Shown here piece after piece: positions 11,527 through 22,636 of a stretch of DNA of 64,000 bases. This DNA comes from Skeletonema tropicum (taxonomy: Eukaryota > Bacillariophyta > Thalassiosirophyceae > Thalassiosirales > Thalassiosiraceae). The number at the start of each line of letters is the position of its first letter. Within the stretch, counting starts at the first letter, position 1. The translations under genes and the position numbers were made by a program. The stretch spans positions 3,162,001 through 3,226,000 of the forward strand of contig CM074130.1 in assembly GCA_037178625.1 (NCBI GenBank), written 5' to 3'. The notes beneath the pieces are model-generated. The model had not been told where the DNA came from and searched no databases. It saw only the letters and a program-made list of their open reading frames with translations.

Positions 11527-14267
11527 ATGAAGAGCTTTATAAAATCTCTTCCCTCCCACAGAAAGAAGGAGAAGAAATCACGAAAGTCACGCAAGTCTCG
11601 TGACAATAAAGAAAGCGGCGGCGATCAGAAGATCAAGATTGAATGTGCCAAGTTTTTAGATCAAACGGGGGAGCTCAATCTAGACCCCAATGCTGAGTTT
11701 TCAGCTGCATTACAGAGTCAATGTAGTGAGTCTAATGATATGATGTCTCCACTCACTGACGAGGGCAGCTTCGTTGCGGGGACTCAGATTCGGTTTCCTC
11801 TCAGAAATAGTGGTAAAAGTGTTCAGGACAGAAAAAATAACGACGAAGATGTCTTTGATGACTGCCCACCACAGCAGTCCTTACCTTCTGCGGCACTGCC
11901 ATCAAATGACATTGCCCATGCGCCGTCCGAAATTCATTGTCCTCCAATGTCTCAAAAGGTCGACGACAACAACTACTACGCTGAGGAAACAATCGACTTT
12001 GGCATTGATTTCCAAAAGGGAGAAGTTCATGAGAATATTGCTGCCGAGATGGACCCGTTGGATGGGCCATTTAAAAAGAAGATAGATCCATTGGATGGAT
12101 CTGTCGTCAAGAATGAAATCTCCAATATTGAAAATGCTGCAACTCTGACCGCGCCCAAAGTTCATTCTAACAAGAATGAATTGAGCAATAAAATTGATCC
12201 AGCCAACGTTGAAGATAGAGAGGATAATCGCTTATCAACAACAATCGGCGAAGATAGACTGGAACAGGGAAATTATACCAAGATCATTTTATGCCAACCA
12301 ATAGGTACGACGGAGCATCAAAAACAACAACAACAGCAACAGCAAGATGAAGAGATATCTGTAGACGAAACGCATATGTCACTTGAGCTGCTCAAGAAGC
12401 CTGATTCCAACGTTAAAAATACGACAATAACCGAGAGCATCTTGCCAGCAAGTCGTGTTCCTCCGCTCGAATTGAATGCATCGCAGCAACATCACAGTCC
12501 GGCCGTGAGTAAGGATCATGAATCTACGGAACGACAAATACATGAGCAAGATTTCAAGCCAAGTTCTTGTAGTGCTGAGAATGCAGATTTTGTATTCACA
12601 TTAGCAGATATACGGCAATGTATAGAGGAAGTAGAGGAAGCAAAGCAGCTGTCCGAGAAGGACCCATCTGTTTTTGATGTAGACGTAGACAAATTCCACG
12701 ACGTTCTGCATCAATTTCAAAAGTATGTCTCTGCCCTAGGTGATTCATCTTCTGTAGAAGCAGAAGAGTTGCACCAAGTACAGAACGAAGAAGACCAAGC
12801 ATTTATCATTTTTGACCGTGGGATGAGTATTGACCATTGCAATGTGATTTTTTTCCGTGACGTGATTTGCACAATTAGTAGTGGCATCGATGATCAAAAG
12901 AGAAGCAGTCCATCACAGGCTTCGCAGAAAAGTAGTGGTGAGAATCAGAGGAAACTCGATGAATTAGCCACTGGCTTGGACTTTGTGTTTGGAATAAGCG
13001 GTGGTGTTGAACCTGAACCTACCATCTCACAATGTAGAGTCGGTGTGACAATCTCTAAATCTCCATCGGGAACGAAGCTCTGCTTTACAAAGAGATCAGG
13101 TTCGAACGACGTGAACAAGCCACTAAATCAGCAATCATCTTCCATCCCACCGTATTTGAATGAGATTTCAGAAATCTTTACACGTTTTGCTGCCAACGAA
13201 GCACGCGCTTTGCAAGCTCAACTAGACACGACTCGTCTTGCCCTATCAAAACTCCGCTCGAATGCTATGTCACTTCAGGCCCAGGCTTTGAAGGCAACAG
13301 ATCACGCTCTTCATGCCGAAAATGAAACCAAGTTTGTAAGGGAGCAATATGAAGTCGAGCTTTGTAGCCGTCAATCCGAATATGAAATGCAAAAGAAATC
13401 ATTTGAGAAAGCCAAGGAAAGCTACAAAGCGGCCTTAGGAATGAAACAGATGGAACTTGATCAGGTCACAACCCGATATGAAAATGAGCTAAAGAAAGCA
13501 AGGGATGAACTGCTTCGTCTAAAAGCTGAGCAAATGGACAAAAGGAGTATTCAATTCAGTGGAGAGGATGAGGGAGTCAGCAACGGGAAGAACCATTCAA
13601 CGAATGGCCAGTATGTCAGCGGCTTCACCCGTGACAATACAAAAAAAACAGATGGCAAACTGGCTGTCCGGTCGCATCCCAGGAATGTAGGTTATAAAAG
13701 TTCCAATCCTGTAGATGATACTGATGTGAAACGAAGGAGACTCAAAGATTCTGATAGTTCATTTGCCAATAGTAGCAAAACACAAAGGTCCGCCCTGAAA
13801 TCCTATTCCGTGAATAATTTCACAGACAAATCATCGTCCAACACCAACTTGACACGAGGTGGCAAAACACCACCAGCGAAACCTAACGCAGCAGTGAACC
13901 CGTACAAGAAACAAATTCGTGCCAAAGCGGAGGAAGGTGACAAGCCTACCTTTGCATATCAAGAAGTAGTCAGGAAACGAGCTGAACGCATGGCTTTGCC
14001 TGGACATGATTGTGAAGAGTGCAGGAAGTTTCTTGATGCACTTGAAGCAGCAGGAGGTCACATTGACAGAGACGAAATCATCAATCAATGCTCTCGTCAC
14101 AGATCGAGACACAAACCAGGTATGTTCCATCTAGAGACGATGATCAGATTATGTATGAATTGTATTTTTGCTTATTGTGTCTTACATCTTCAAATAATGT
14201 TTCTTTAGCATCCACTCCACCAAATTACTGGACAATGTCCTTCATGGACAGTCAACACAGCGGTTGA
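11527..14267 (+). CDS. CtIP/Sae2/COM1-like DNA end-resection factor
   Basis: Exons 11527-14119 and 14209-14267 are joined by an 89-nt intron in phase 1, giving 883 residues. The last 75 residues carry the CtIP/Sae2 C-terminal domain: GHDCEECRKF, then CSRHRSRHKP, then after the intron TPPNYWTMSF, matching the family's CxxC...CSRHR...TPxxFW pattern. A coiled coil lies at about 555-680, and the N-terminal half is long, acidic and disordered. In the family this protein activates Mre11 nuclease to start resection of double-strand breaks during recombination and meiosis. Without splicing, the frame ends early and loses the conserved TPxxFW motif, which is strong support for the intron. Confidence 0.85.
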
Positions 14268-14476
14268 GCTTGCCATGATGCATGCTAGCTACAGACCCAA
14301 ACCACCTACACATCATAGCATACACAGCTAACAAGAATAAAAAAAGCCAAATTTTTCGGTCTCAATTTGGCGCCGTCATTTTTTGCGAATACATAATAAT
14401 TTCTTCATGGACAAGCTCTCTTTTTTGCCAGCCTTCTTCCTTTGCGAATCAATCAATCATCGATTATTAGCTTAGA

Positions 14477-17400
14477 ATGAGGTCCAGGGGGTCGAGCGAT
14501 CTCGTGATGACCAATCAAATCAACCCTCGGGATGAAGAAGCGGCGATCGTTCCGAAATCGAGGAGGTCGTCGTCAATTTCTTCATTAACGTCATCGTCAT
14601 CCTCGCTCAAGGGAATACTGAGTTCGAAAATTCGTCTCTCTGCATTAAATTATGACACATTCGACCTGTTACTTTCTCCTTCATTTACTTCCTCTTTTGA
14701 AGAGAGAGATTTCAGCAAAATCACAACGAAAGCTGCGGCATTGCTTGGTGCAGAGAAATGCTTTCTCTTCATTCGCGACACCAAGGAACAAAAGCTACTC
14801 ACCTACCTAAAAGATGCGGCCGGCAAAATTGTGATCGCCACGAAGCCGATCGATCGAGGAATCACTGGAGCTGTTCTTTCGGACTCTACAGGGTGCAATT
14901 TGAGTAGAGCTTCACAATCAGATCTTTGGCTGGAAGAGGTTGATGAACTTCCTAATTTTGTCACCACTTGTTATCTGGCGTGGCCTATACACGACTTTAC
15001 AGATGGGAAGAGCATTGGCGTCGTTGAGTTTAGAAACAAAGAGAATGGTTCGTCATCCTTCAATGCAGCGGACTCACAGTTCGCAAGAATTATTGCTTTG
15101 CAACTAGGTCATGCGATTGTCAACTCCAAGCAAAAAGAGCTAATTGCTGATCACAGCGAGGCTATTCACCATACATATGAGGCAAAGAACTTTGATCAGG
15201 GAGAAACGATCAATATTACCAGCGACACCGGAGTAGCAGAGAAGCAATCATCTCTTATTGTTAAATCCGGCGGAGGGGGGAGAGGTGCATTCATGCTGTC
15301 GAAACACCCTTCAGTTTTCAACGTTAGAAGATCAAGTGTTGCCGTGAATGACAGGGCGTGGGATTACGATGTCTTCCAACAATCTGAGCAGGAGCTAATT
15401 CATCATGCCATTGATATATTTGATGAGCGAGGATTGTTCTCGCGCTACTCCATCCCGATGTCTACGTTTTGCAATTTCATCGCGGAGATCAAGAATGGCT
15501 ACAACAGCGAAGCTCCATACCACAATTCCTATCACGCGTTTGATGTTTTGCACGTTTCCTATCTAATCATGACGAAATGCGGAGCTGATGAATACTTGGA
15601 GAGCTTCAACGTCCTTTCAATCCTGGTGGCTGCACTCGCCCACGACTTGGGTCATGATGGGTACAACAATGCATTTCATCAGAATACAAACAGCGATCAC
15701 GCAGTGACATATAATGGCATCAGTATTCTTGAGAATTACTCAGCCGCCTATTTGTTTAGGATATTGAGGAAGAAGGAGTGCAACATTTTCGCTAGACTCA
15801 GCAACGAAGAGATGACAAGAATGCGTTCGCGTTTAATAGACTTGATTCTCGACACCGACGCCAAGAATCACTACATGCTAATGACAAGATTCAAACATGG
15901 AATGGAAATGAAGAAACTATCCAGAGGTCTCCTCTCTAGCCTCATACTTCACGTTTCGGATGTCTCCAACCCAACGAGACCAGGGACAATTGCCCGAAAA
16001 TGGGCTTACTCCGTCCAAACGGAGTTCTTTCGTCAAGGTGACAAAGAAATAGAGCTTGGACTTCCGCGCAGTCCATTTATGGATAGATCGCATGAGAATC
16101 TTCCGAGGATGCAAGTAGCCTTTATCGATGCGGTGGTACATCCCGTCTTTCGACTACTTGCAGACTTTCTACCACTCGTGGAGGATCATTGCATCAAGCC
16201 ACTCCAACTTAATCGAGCCTTTTATCAGTCGATGTTACATAGAGGTATCTTGAAAACGGAAGATATTGTCAACTTTATTGAAAAGTCAAAGGGGAAAGAT
16301 GTTAGCTTTCTGCTCCCGAGTGATTGCAACGATGGCGACAACGATAGTGTGGGGCACAAAGATGCCATCGGCGAGACGCATATTCCCGGGATCCCATCCG
16401 ATGCCACTCAGAGCAGTGCAGATATTGATGTTAGACGAGCAAGTGTCATCTCCTTGAATAATTCATTACGGAAAGAGGTAGATCCCGAGCTAGGTCGAGT
16501 ATTCGAAGATCAGAGTACACCTCTGCGGCGCTTATCTTTGCAGAGCACTGTGTTGAAGTCTAGCAATATTGTGTATACCGCACTGAAGAGGTGCTTGGAT
16601 TCGCATCTATTTCAAGCTCTCACATTTTTGTCTACAATATTTGCACTATTTGCATTTGACTTCAATTTAGCGTTTGGCAACAAGGAATCAGATACAATTA
16701 TGGATTTCGCGACCCTAGCTGCGTTCTCAATCTTTGTGATAGAGATCTGCCTTTCCTTACTCTGCTCAAAAGGATACTTGAAGTTCTTCTTTTGGCTTGA
16801 TTTCGTAGCTACGATCTCGCTTTACTTTGAAATCAGCTTCTTCTTGGAGAGTTTTGAAAACACAGATATGGGGATGAGTCTGAATGAACTTGCTTTAGCA
16901 CGTGCTGGCAGAGCTGCAAAGGTTGGTGCTCGTGCAGGAAGACTTTTGAGGTTGATCCGTCTGTTGAAGATATTCAAGTTTGCAACCTGGACACTCAAGC
17001 GAGTAATCAAGGGAACCCCTCAAAATGAATCAAAAGACGAACTAGAAAATGATCTCACATTTAGTATGAGCATTATTGGACGGCGGATGACAGAGAGTAT
17101 TACGAAGAAGGTTATTTTGGCTGTCGTACTGATGCTAATTGTCTTTTCCGCTACCTCAATTGACTTGATACCGGATGCAAGACAGATACAACTCGACTCT
17201 GTAGGAATGTATCCGAACTCAACTGTACTACGCGAGAGCTACTTCGAATCACACGATAATATAGTTGCTTTCAGCAACGGTGCCGGATACGACTTCCTCG
17301 ATGGAGCACGCCTAGATTCACTGCGTGACGTGGAGATCCTAACACTTGTCTCAGAAACGGACGAAGCTGTAACTGCATCCTTTGATGTTTCTCAAGACAC

Positions 17401-18942
17401 TACCACACAAGCAATTTTGTCGATCATTATTACCGCCTTCGTGTCAACCCTTCTCGCCTCGATGGGCCTTCTTTTCAGCAGAGATGCTTATCAGCTGGTC
17501 ATCCACCCGATTGAGAAAATGAAGCACACCGTTCAGCAGCTATCCGAGAACCCGCTGCTACATCTAGAGAGAGTAAAGAACAATCGGGGCAATGATTCAA
17601 GTGAAACGGATGTGCTCGAGCAAGCAATAACTAAGATGGCAGCTTTGCTGCAAGTTGGGTTTGGGTCAGCAGGGGCCGAAATTATCGCAAAAAATCTATC
17701 AGACATGGGCGAGCTGAATCCCATGATTCCAGGCGTTCGAGTGAATGCAATATTTGGCTTTGCTGACATTCGGAACTTTACATTTGCGACTGAAGGGCTT
17801 CAACAGGACGTCATGATCTTCGTGAATAAGGTTGCTGCAATTACTCATAAACACGTGGTGAATTCGGGTGGTCATCCAAACAAAAACATTGGCGACGCAT
17901 TTCTGCTGGTGTGGAAACTCAAGGGAGGCAAAAATGGAACCAAGAGTAGTGGAGATTTGCAAAAGGATTTGTACGATTCAGCACTAGCTGCATGCCAAAG
18001 AGTTATTCGCGACATTCAGCACGCTGGAAATCTTGCTTCGTTCCTAGATGATGATGGCGGGGGCAACATTAGTACTGCATGGGCTTCCAGCTTAAAGTCA
18101 TACAACGTGGCCATTGGAGTTGGCCTTCACAAGGGTTGGTAGGTTCCATTTGGACTGTGCATCATCTCATTTTCATGCTTTTCCGCAATTTACACATCTC
18201 ACATCATCATAATCTCTTGTTCTACCTGAACTACTTACAGGGCAATCGAGGGAGGTACGTGTGGTTCAGGCACTCAGGCCATTACGCTATTACACTAGTC
18301 AACTTTTCATGTCACAAAATCAATTGCATCTGACCTTTTGTTCACCATTCTACACATAACTACTGCTTCTAAATTGTAGCCATCGGCAGCAAAATAAAGA
18401 TCGATGCGTCGTACCTCTCACCACATGTTAACATTGCCTCTCGGCTAGAAGCTGCGACAAAACAATATCGTGTGCCATTACTCATGAGCGAGGCGTTCTT
18501 TACCGGATTATCAGGCAACGTCCAATCTACGTGTCGACGAGTAGACAGAGTGATATTCAAAGGCTCTACAGATCCAATTCAAATTTACCACGCCCCAAAC
18601 GGCTCGGATTGGTCAAATGATCCTGTCGACAATCATAGCGAGTTGGTTGAAATGACTGCGTGGGACGAAGATACCGAAAATGATTATAGAGGGTTGATTC
18701 GAGACGCACAATCGAAAATTGGTTCTGATAACGAAATCTCTCACAGAGATTTGTACGACAGCATGATGAATGCGTATCTAGACAAGGATTGGACAATGTG
18801 CAAGATATGTTCCCACTTGTGGATAAAAAAGTGGCCAGGCGATCGCATCGTTGTCGCATTGATTGAAAGAATATCAAGACACAACTTCATCTGCCCAAAT
18901 TCTGGACCTTCAGAGTTTACGCACAAACTTACTGAGAAATGA
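14477..18942 (+). CDS. GAF-cyclic nucleotide phosphodiesterase-voltage sensor-class III adenylyl cyclase fusion
   Basis: Exons 14477-18138, 18241-18254 (14 nt) and 18380-18942 give 1,412 residues. In order: a GAF-like domain (about 45-215). Next a class I PDE catalytic domain (about 300-590) with YHNSYHA, AHDLGHDG, HVSDVSNP and the substrate-binding MQVAFID Gln. Next S1-S4-like helices (about 705-840) ending in a regularly spaced Arg/Lys S4 (RAGRLLRLIRLLKIFKF). Next two membrane helices (about 877-897 and 978-1000) around an 80-residue outside loop. Last, a class III cyclase domain (about 1085-1310) with metal Asp in FADIRNFT and GDAF, a purine-selecting Lys in NKNIGDAF, and the NIASRLE Asn/Arg pair. 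No potassium selectivity filter is visible. It should both make and break cyclic nucleotide at a membrane. ATP rather than GTP is inferred from the Lys. Confidence 0.85.
18241..18254 (+). other. 14-nt microexon within the cyclase domain
   Basis: The exon GGCAATCGAGGGAG lies between introns 18139-18240 (ends TTACAG) and 18255-18379 (starts GTACGT). It supplies WAIEG and restores the cyclase frame between GLHKG and AIGSKIKID. Skipping it shifts the frame and would remove the NIASRLE catalytic segment. Confidence 0.75.
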
Positions 18943-18969
18943 CACTTAATAATGTTATAAGTTCTGATG

Positions 18970-19862
18970 TTAGGCTATCAACTCCGTTTCATTCTTCTCT
19001 CGTAAAGTTTCGGCGGGGTCGACAGCTACAGCGGAGTTCTCTGCGCTGTTTTCTTTCTCTTCAATGTTTTCCTCAAGTTCCTTGCCCTCTGCGACAGACT
19101 TCTCCGTCTTCTTTACAGCAATAGACTTTTCTTTCCAATCCGTATCCGTCTCTTCCTGCTTCTTCGCCGGATCTGAAGCGACGGCGGTAGTAGCGGTAGA
19201 ATTAGTCGCAGCAGGAGCAGCAGTAGGAAGGAACAACTTAAACTCAGCCGGGAGTTCTTCCTCGGTATAGAGACGATCTGAAAAGTATATCCGACGAATA
19301 CTATATTGGAAAGGGAAAAGGAACATTGTCAGCGTCGACCGTATATTAAGATACACAGCAAAATGTAGTTCCAATCTTACCGACAGTTGGCATGGATCTG
19401 AACACGAAGAGTCTCGACATAGTTGGTTCCATAAGCACGACGGGTGAAATCCGATAGATTAAATTGGATTTGATTCCAACCCTCATCCAAACGCATTGGC
19501 ATAGTGCAAATGAACGGTTTCACTCGAGTCGATGACTGATAGTTTGACGCTCGAAACCTCCTCTTGACGCCCTTGTCATCAAGAACTTGTACCTCGAATG
19601 TGAAATACTTGTTTAGATTCTTGATAATCATGACAAGGAATGGCAGCTTGATTCCCAAGGTCTGCTTTGGATTGTCCGGGGCAACAATGTAGCTCGTCGA
19701 AACATTCGTGCCCATAATTTCCAGAACAGAGCTTTGAATGTCTTGATCTGTTATCCTTTTGATGTGCCCATTTTTCACTTTCGAATCCCAAATCTGAAGT
19801 GGCTTCGACCCAATCGAATAAAGAATCGACAGGAATCCACTCTGGAACGTGTTCCTGAACAT
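18970..19862 (-). CDS. CFAP20: CFAP20 (BUG22/GTL3) cilia- and flagella-associated protein
   Basis: Exons 19862-19381 and 19300-18970 are joined by an 80-nt intron, giving 270 residues. Residues 1-185 are almost the canonical CFAP20 sequence: [18 protein letters not shown] at the start, [16 protein letters not shown] in the middle, and [11 protein letters not shown] after the splice. CFAP20 is an inner-junction protein of axonemal doublets and also occurs in land plants without cilia. An extra tail of about 80 residues, Ala/Thr then Glu/Lys rich, goes beyond the usual 193 residues. Centric diatoms make flagellated sperm, which fits retention. It is convergent with the cyclase gene, with 27 bp between stops. 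Confidence 0.93.
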
Positions 19863-20077
19863 GGTGAGTAGTGAGAAAGACGAGGTGGTCTCTCCTGTAT
19901 CCTATTGTCTCTCCGCTGGGCTCAACCGAATTCAATTCTCTCTTCACTGTGTGGCAAATCTCCTCGAGAGAAAACTCTCGAGTGAAAATTCAAATGGAGT
20001 TTTTAAAATTTCCGCCTTTCACCTGAACTGCCCTCCATAGTTAATAACATCTTCCTTCACTCCTACTCCTATTCACA

Positions 20078-20548
20078 ATGACGGCCCAAAGACGCAAGTT
20101 AGACGTCATACAAATCAGATTCGCAAGACTCGCTTGGCTCTCCTTGAGCTTGTCAATAGTGACGGGCGCAGCACATGTACGAGCCTTCCCTAGCTATAAC
20201 GCTGCCGCTGCGTTGGTAGCAATTTATTCGTCTCAGGATAACACTAACATCGACATTCTAGTAAAAAACAATGCAATGTTCGCAATAATTGGTGGACTGA
20301 CAACTTTGGCAGACTTTGCCTTCTGCATCATTTGGGCAGGAGAGATAGCGCAAGGTTACAGCGGTTTGATGAAGTTGTCATTGGTGGCATTTATTTCGAA
20401 CATCTTAGTCAAGGGAGCATTACTCTATTCGGCAACGACAATTTGGGTGGCTGCATCTTCAACCAACTCTGACGAAGACGACGGCAACGACAGTAGAGGA
20501 AGACGAAGAGATGATTTCACCACCCAAATGCAAAACTCCACTCAATGA
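20078..20548 (+). CDS. Small multi-span membrane protein, unknown function
   Basis: This is a 156-residue intact frame with about three or four hydrophobic segments (residues 14-35, 41-52, 68-92 and 100-126) and a hydrophilic Asp/Arg-rich tail. I do not recognise the family. It is divergent from CFAP20, with 215 bp between starts. Confidence 0.6.
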   Translation: MTAQRRKLDVIQIRFARLAWLSLSLSIVTGAAHVRAFPSYNAAAALVAIYSSQDNTNIDILVKNNAMFAIIGGLTTLADFAFCIIWAGEIAQGYSGLMKLSLVAFISNILVKGALLYSATTIWVAASSTNSDEDDGNDSRGRRRDDFTTQMQNSTQ

Positions 20549-20708
20549 TTCTTTCGCATTAGCAGATTCACCTATCAGACAACATAATACTCTGACGCCT
20601 GGTGGTGGCGAAATAAGCGAACAGCTTGGAGGTATTCCCGGATTAGTTTCTCCAGGATTTGATCCTCGTAATCGTGTATAAAATCGAGACCAGGATCAAA
20701 AATTTTGC

Positions 20709-22389
20709 TCAGTACTTCCATTGCCAGTCCTCCTCCGACGGGATTGTCAATCCAAAGGACTGCAAAAGTGCTGTCTTGTCCAAATTCATCCACGCCTTCT
20801 TACCAAAAGTTGATGGTATGCTTCCTTCACCAACGTACGGCGGCGTAAGAAATATAATGAATTCACCCCTACCGTAACGAACCTCTACAATTCCTTCGTA
20901 GCCAGTTCTCGCAATGCCTGCTTTTTCATCTTTTGTTACATCAAAGTTCAATGCCAACGTTTCAAAGTCATAAAGACTGGTATAAATGAGTCTCACATCG
21001 CTGTGTGCAATATAAAACTTTGCATCAGCTTCTGATGATACCAGCTTTGCATTTGATACCCGTCTCCAATAGCTCTCAGCAAACAAGTCCGGCTTCAAAT
21101 AAAGCAAGTCCTCCTTCTCCCACTGCACATCGACTCTATCTAAAAGTATTTGATTGATGTTGTGCTCTACATTATTCTGACTCACTCCGTGGATGTTACC
21201 AAAATGAAAGGTACGCGACACTTCCGGTCGAAGCACTTGCCTCCCCAGCCTTATATTTGGTTCTCGTATCCAATCGTCCCAGTATCCATTAGGCGCCCAA
21301 TCACTCTTGAGTGCAGTATTCGGATGAGAATCATCTCCATCCCATACACGCCGTGGCATCATCCAGCCAAGTCCAGGAAAAAAGTCGGAACGCACGAGAC
21401 GTTTTACATCTGCCACATGTTGTGTCTTCCCGTTATCATTGTATCCTGAAACAGCTAAAAGAGTGTCATCCGAATCGAGCATGTCAGCAGTAGCATTCAT
21501 GAGCGAGAAGAAATCTGTTGCAATCTCAATATCTTCTTCGAGAATGACGACTCTCTTGGGAAGCGGTGGTTTTGAAATGATAATTTCGATCATGTTGTTT
21601 GTCGAGATCATAAGCAGCACCCGAAAAAGTTTGTTCTAATGCCCATCCGTAATGCTTGGCAAGATCTTTATATGGCTTTGGATCAATATCCCACGAATTA
21701 ACCTCCTCTTGATTGTCTTCAGGTGGACGATAGTGTTCAATCCCGTAGAGAGGTACACCAAGATTGATTTCGAATGCCTCCCGATAAGCTTCAATCACTG
21801 CCTTGACCTCTGGATCATCCCCATCCTGCGAAATGATGACGGGCGCACCAATTATCCTACCAATATCATGTCTCTCCTGTAGATTGGCTTCTTGTGCTGC
21901 GTACTTTTGAGCAGGATGGTTTTGATATAATTTCCACATGGCTCTCTCGAAATAATCAGCTCTCTTGAATGTAAACACCAATACTGGAGATTCCATCTTG
22001 TCAATGTCCAACATAGGTGATTTCTCCCCTAATCTAAGTTCCAATCTTTTTATTCGTTGTCTTAATTTGTTCCCAAATCGATGCCGTTCTATCTTTGGTC
22101 TAACAACCAACCCTCGTGGTAGATGATTCCCTCCATCGTTGCTGATATCTCTAGCAATCTTTATGATCATGCACCCCCACAGAATACATAGAATTATAAC
22201 CACTGCAACTACAGAGCGAAAGATGATGATGCTCTTGGTGGCATATTTGTATGCAAACAATGATGGCTTGGGCACTCTATCACTGGTTTTAGTATTGTTC
22301 GTTAGGTGTACCGGGATGAACGCCGACGGCTCATCTGGATTTACCAAATTATTACCGAGACTTCTAAATCCTGTCCGTGGTCTAATCAT
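20709..22389 (-). CDS. GnT-I-like N-acetylglucosaminyltransferase (GT13), one frame break
   Basis: This encodes about 559 residues in two overlapping frames. The N-terminal frame has a cytoplasmic stretch, a single membrane anchor at about 52-78, then SPVLVFTFKRADYFERAM and HYGWALEQTF. The second frame continues with RVVILEEDIEIATDFF, GYNDNG and FFPGLGWMM, all GT13 landmarks. GnT-I adds GlcNAc to Man5 N-glycans in the Golgi, and the type II topology fits. Skipping one T in the five-T run at 21624-21628 (minus strand) joins the frames. No GT-AG intron in the right phase fits. The metal-binding EDD motif reads EED, which keeps the final Asp. It could be an assembly indel or a real lesion. Confidence 0.75.
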
Positions 22390-22636
22390 TTCAATAACGT
22401 TGTTCGTCGCTGCAAAGACAGAGGGACGTTCCAGAGAGATAGGAAGCCGCAGGCCGTAGTGCAGTGCGAGTGGACGGTGGACGGCGGACGGGGCAACTTC
22501 CTCGTCGCACTCAACAAGATATGTCGCGCCATGGATGATATTGATTCCGACGTACGTATAATCCTCTGAAATTAAGAAAGCCTTGGCTTATTGCTTGCTA
22601 CTATTAATAATCAGTGCATGAATACAGTTCACCACG

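Noticed and set aside
20575..20793. 72-codon minus-strand frame overlapping the end of the GnT-I gene
   Set aside because: It looks fairly protein-like, but it overlaps the GT13 C-terminus in another frame and I see no splice site linking it to the gene.
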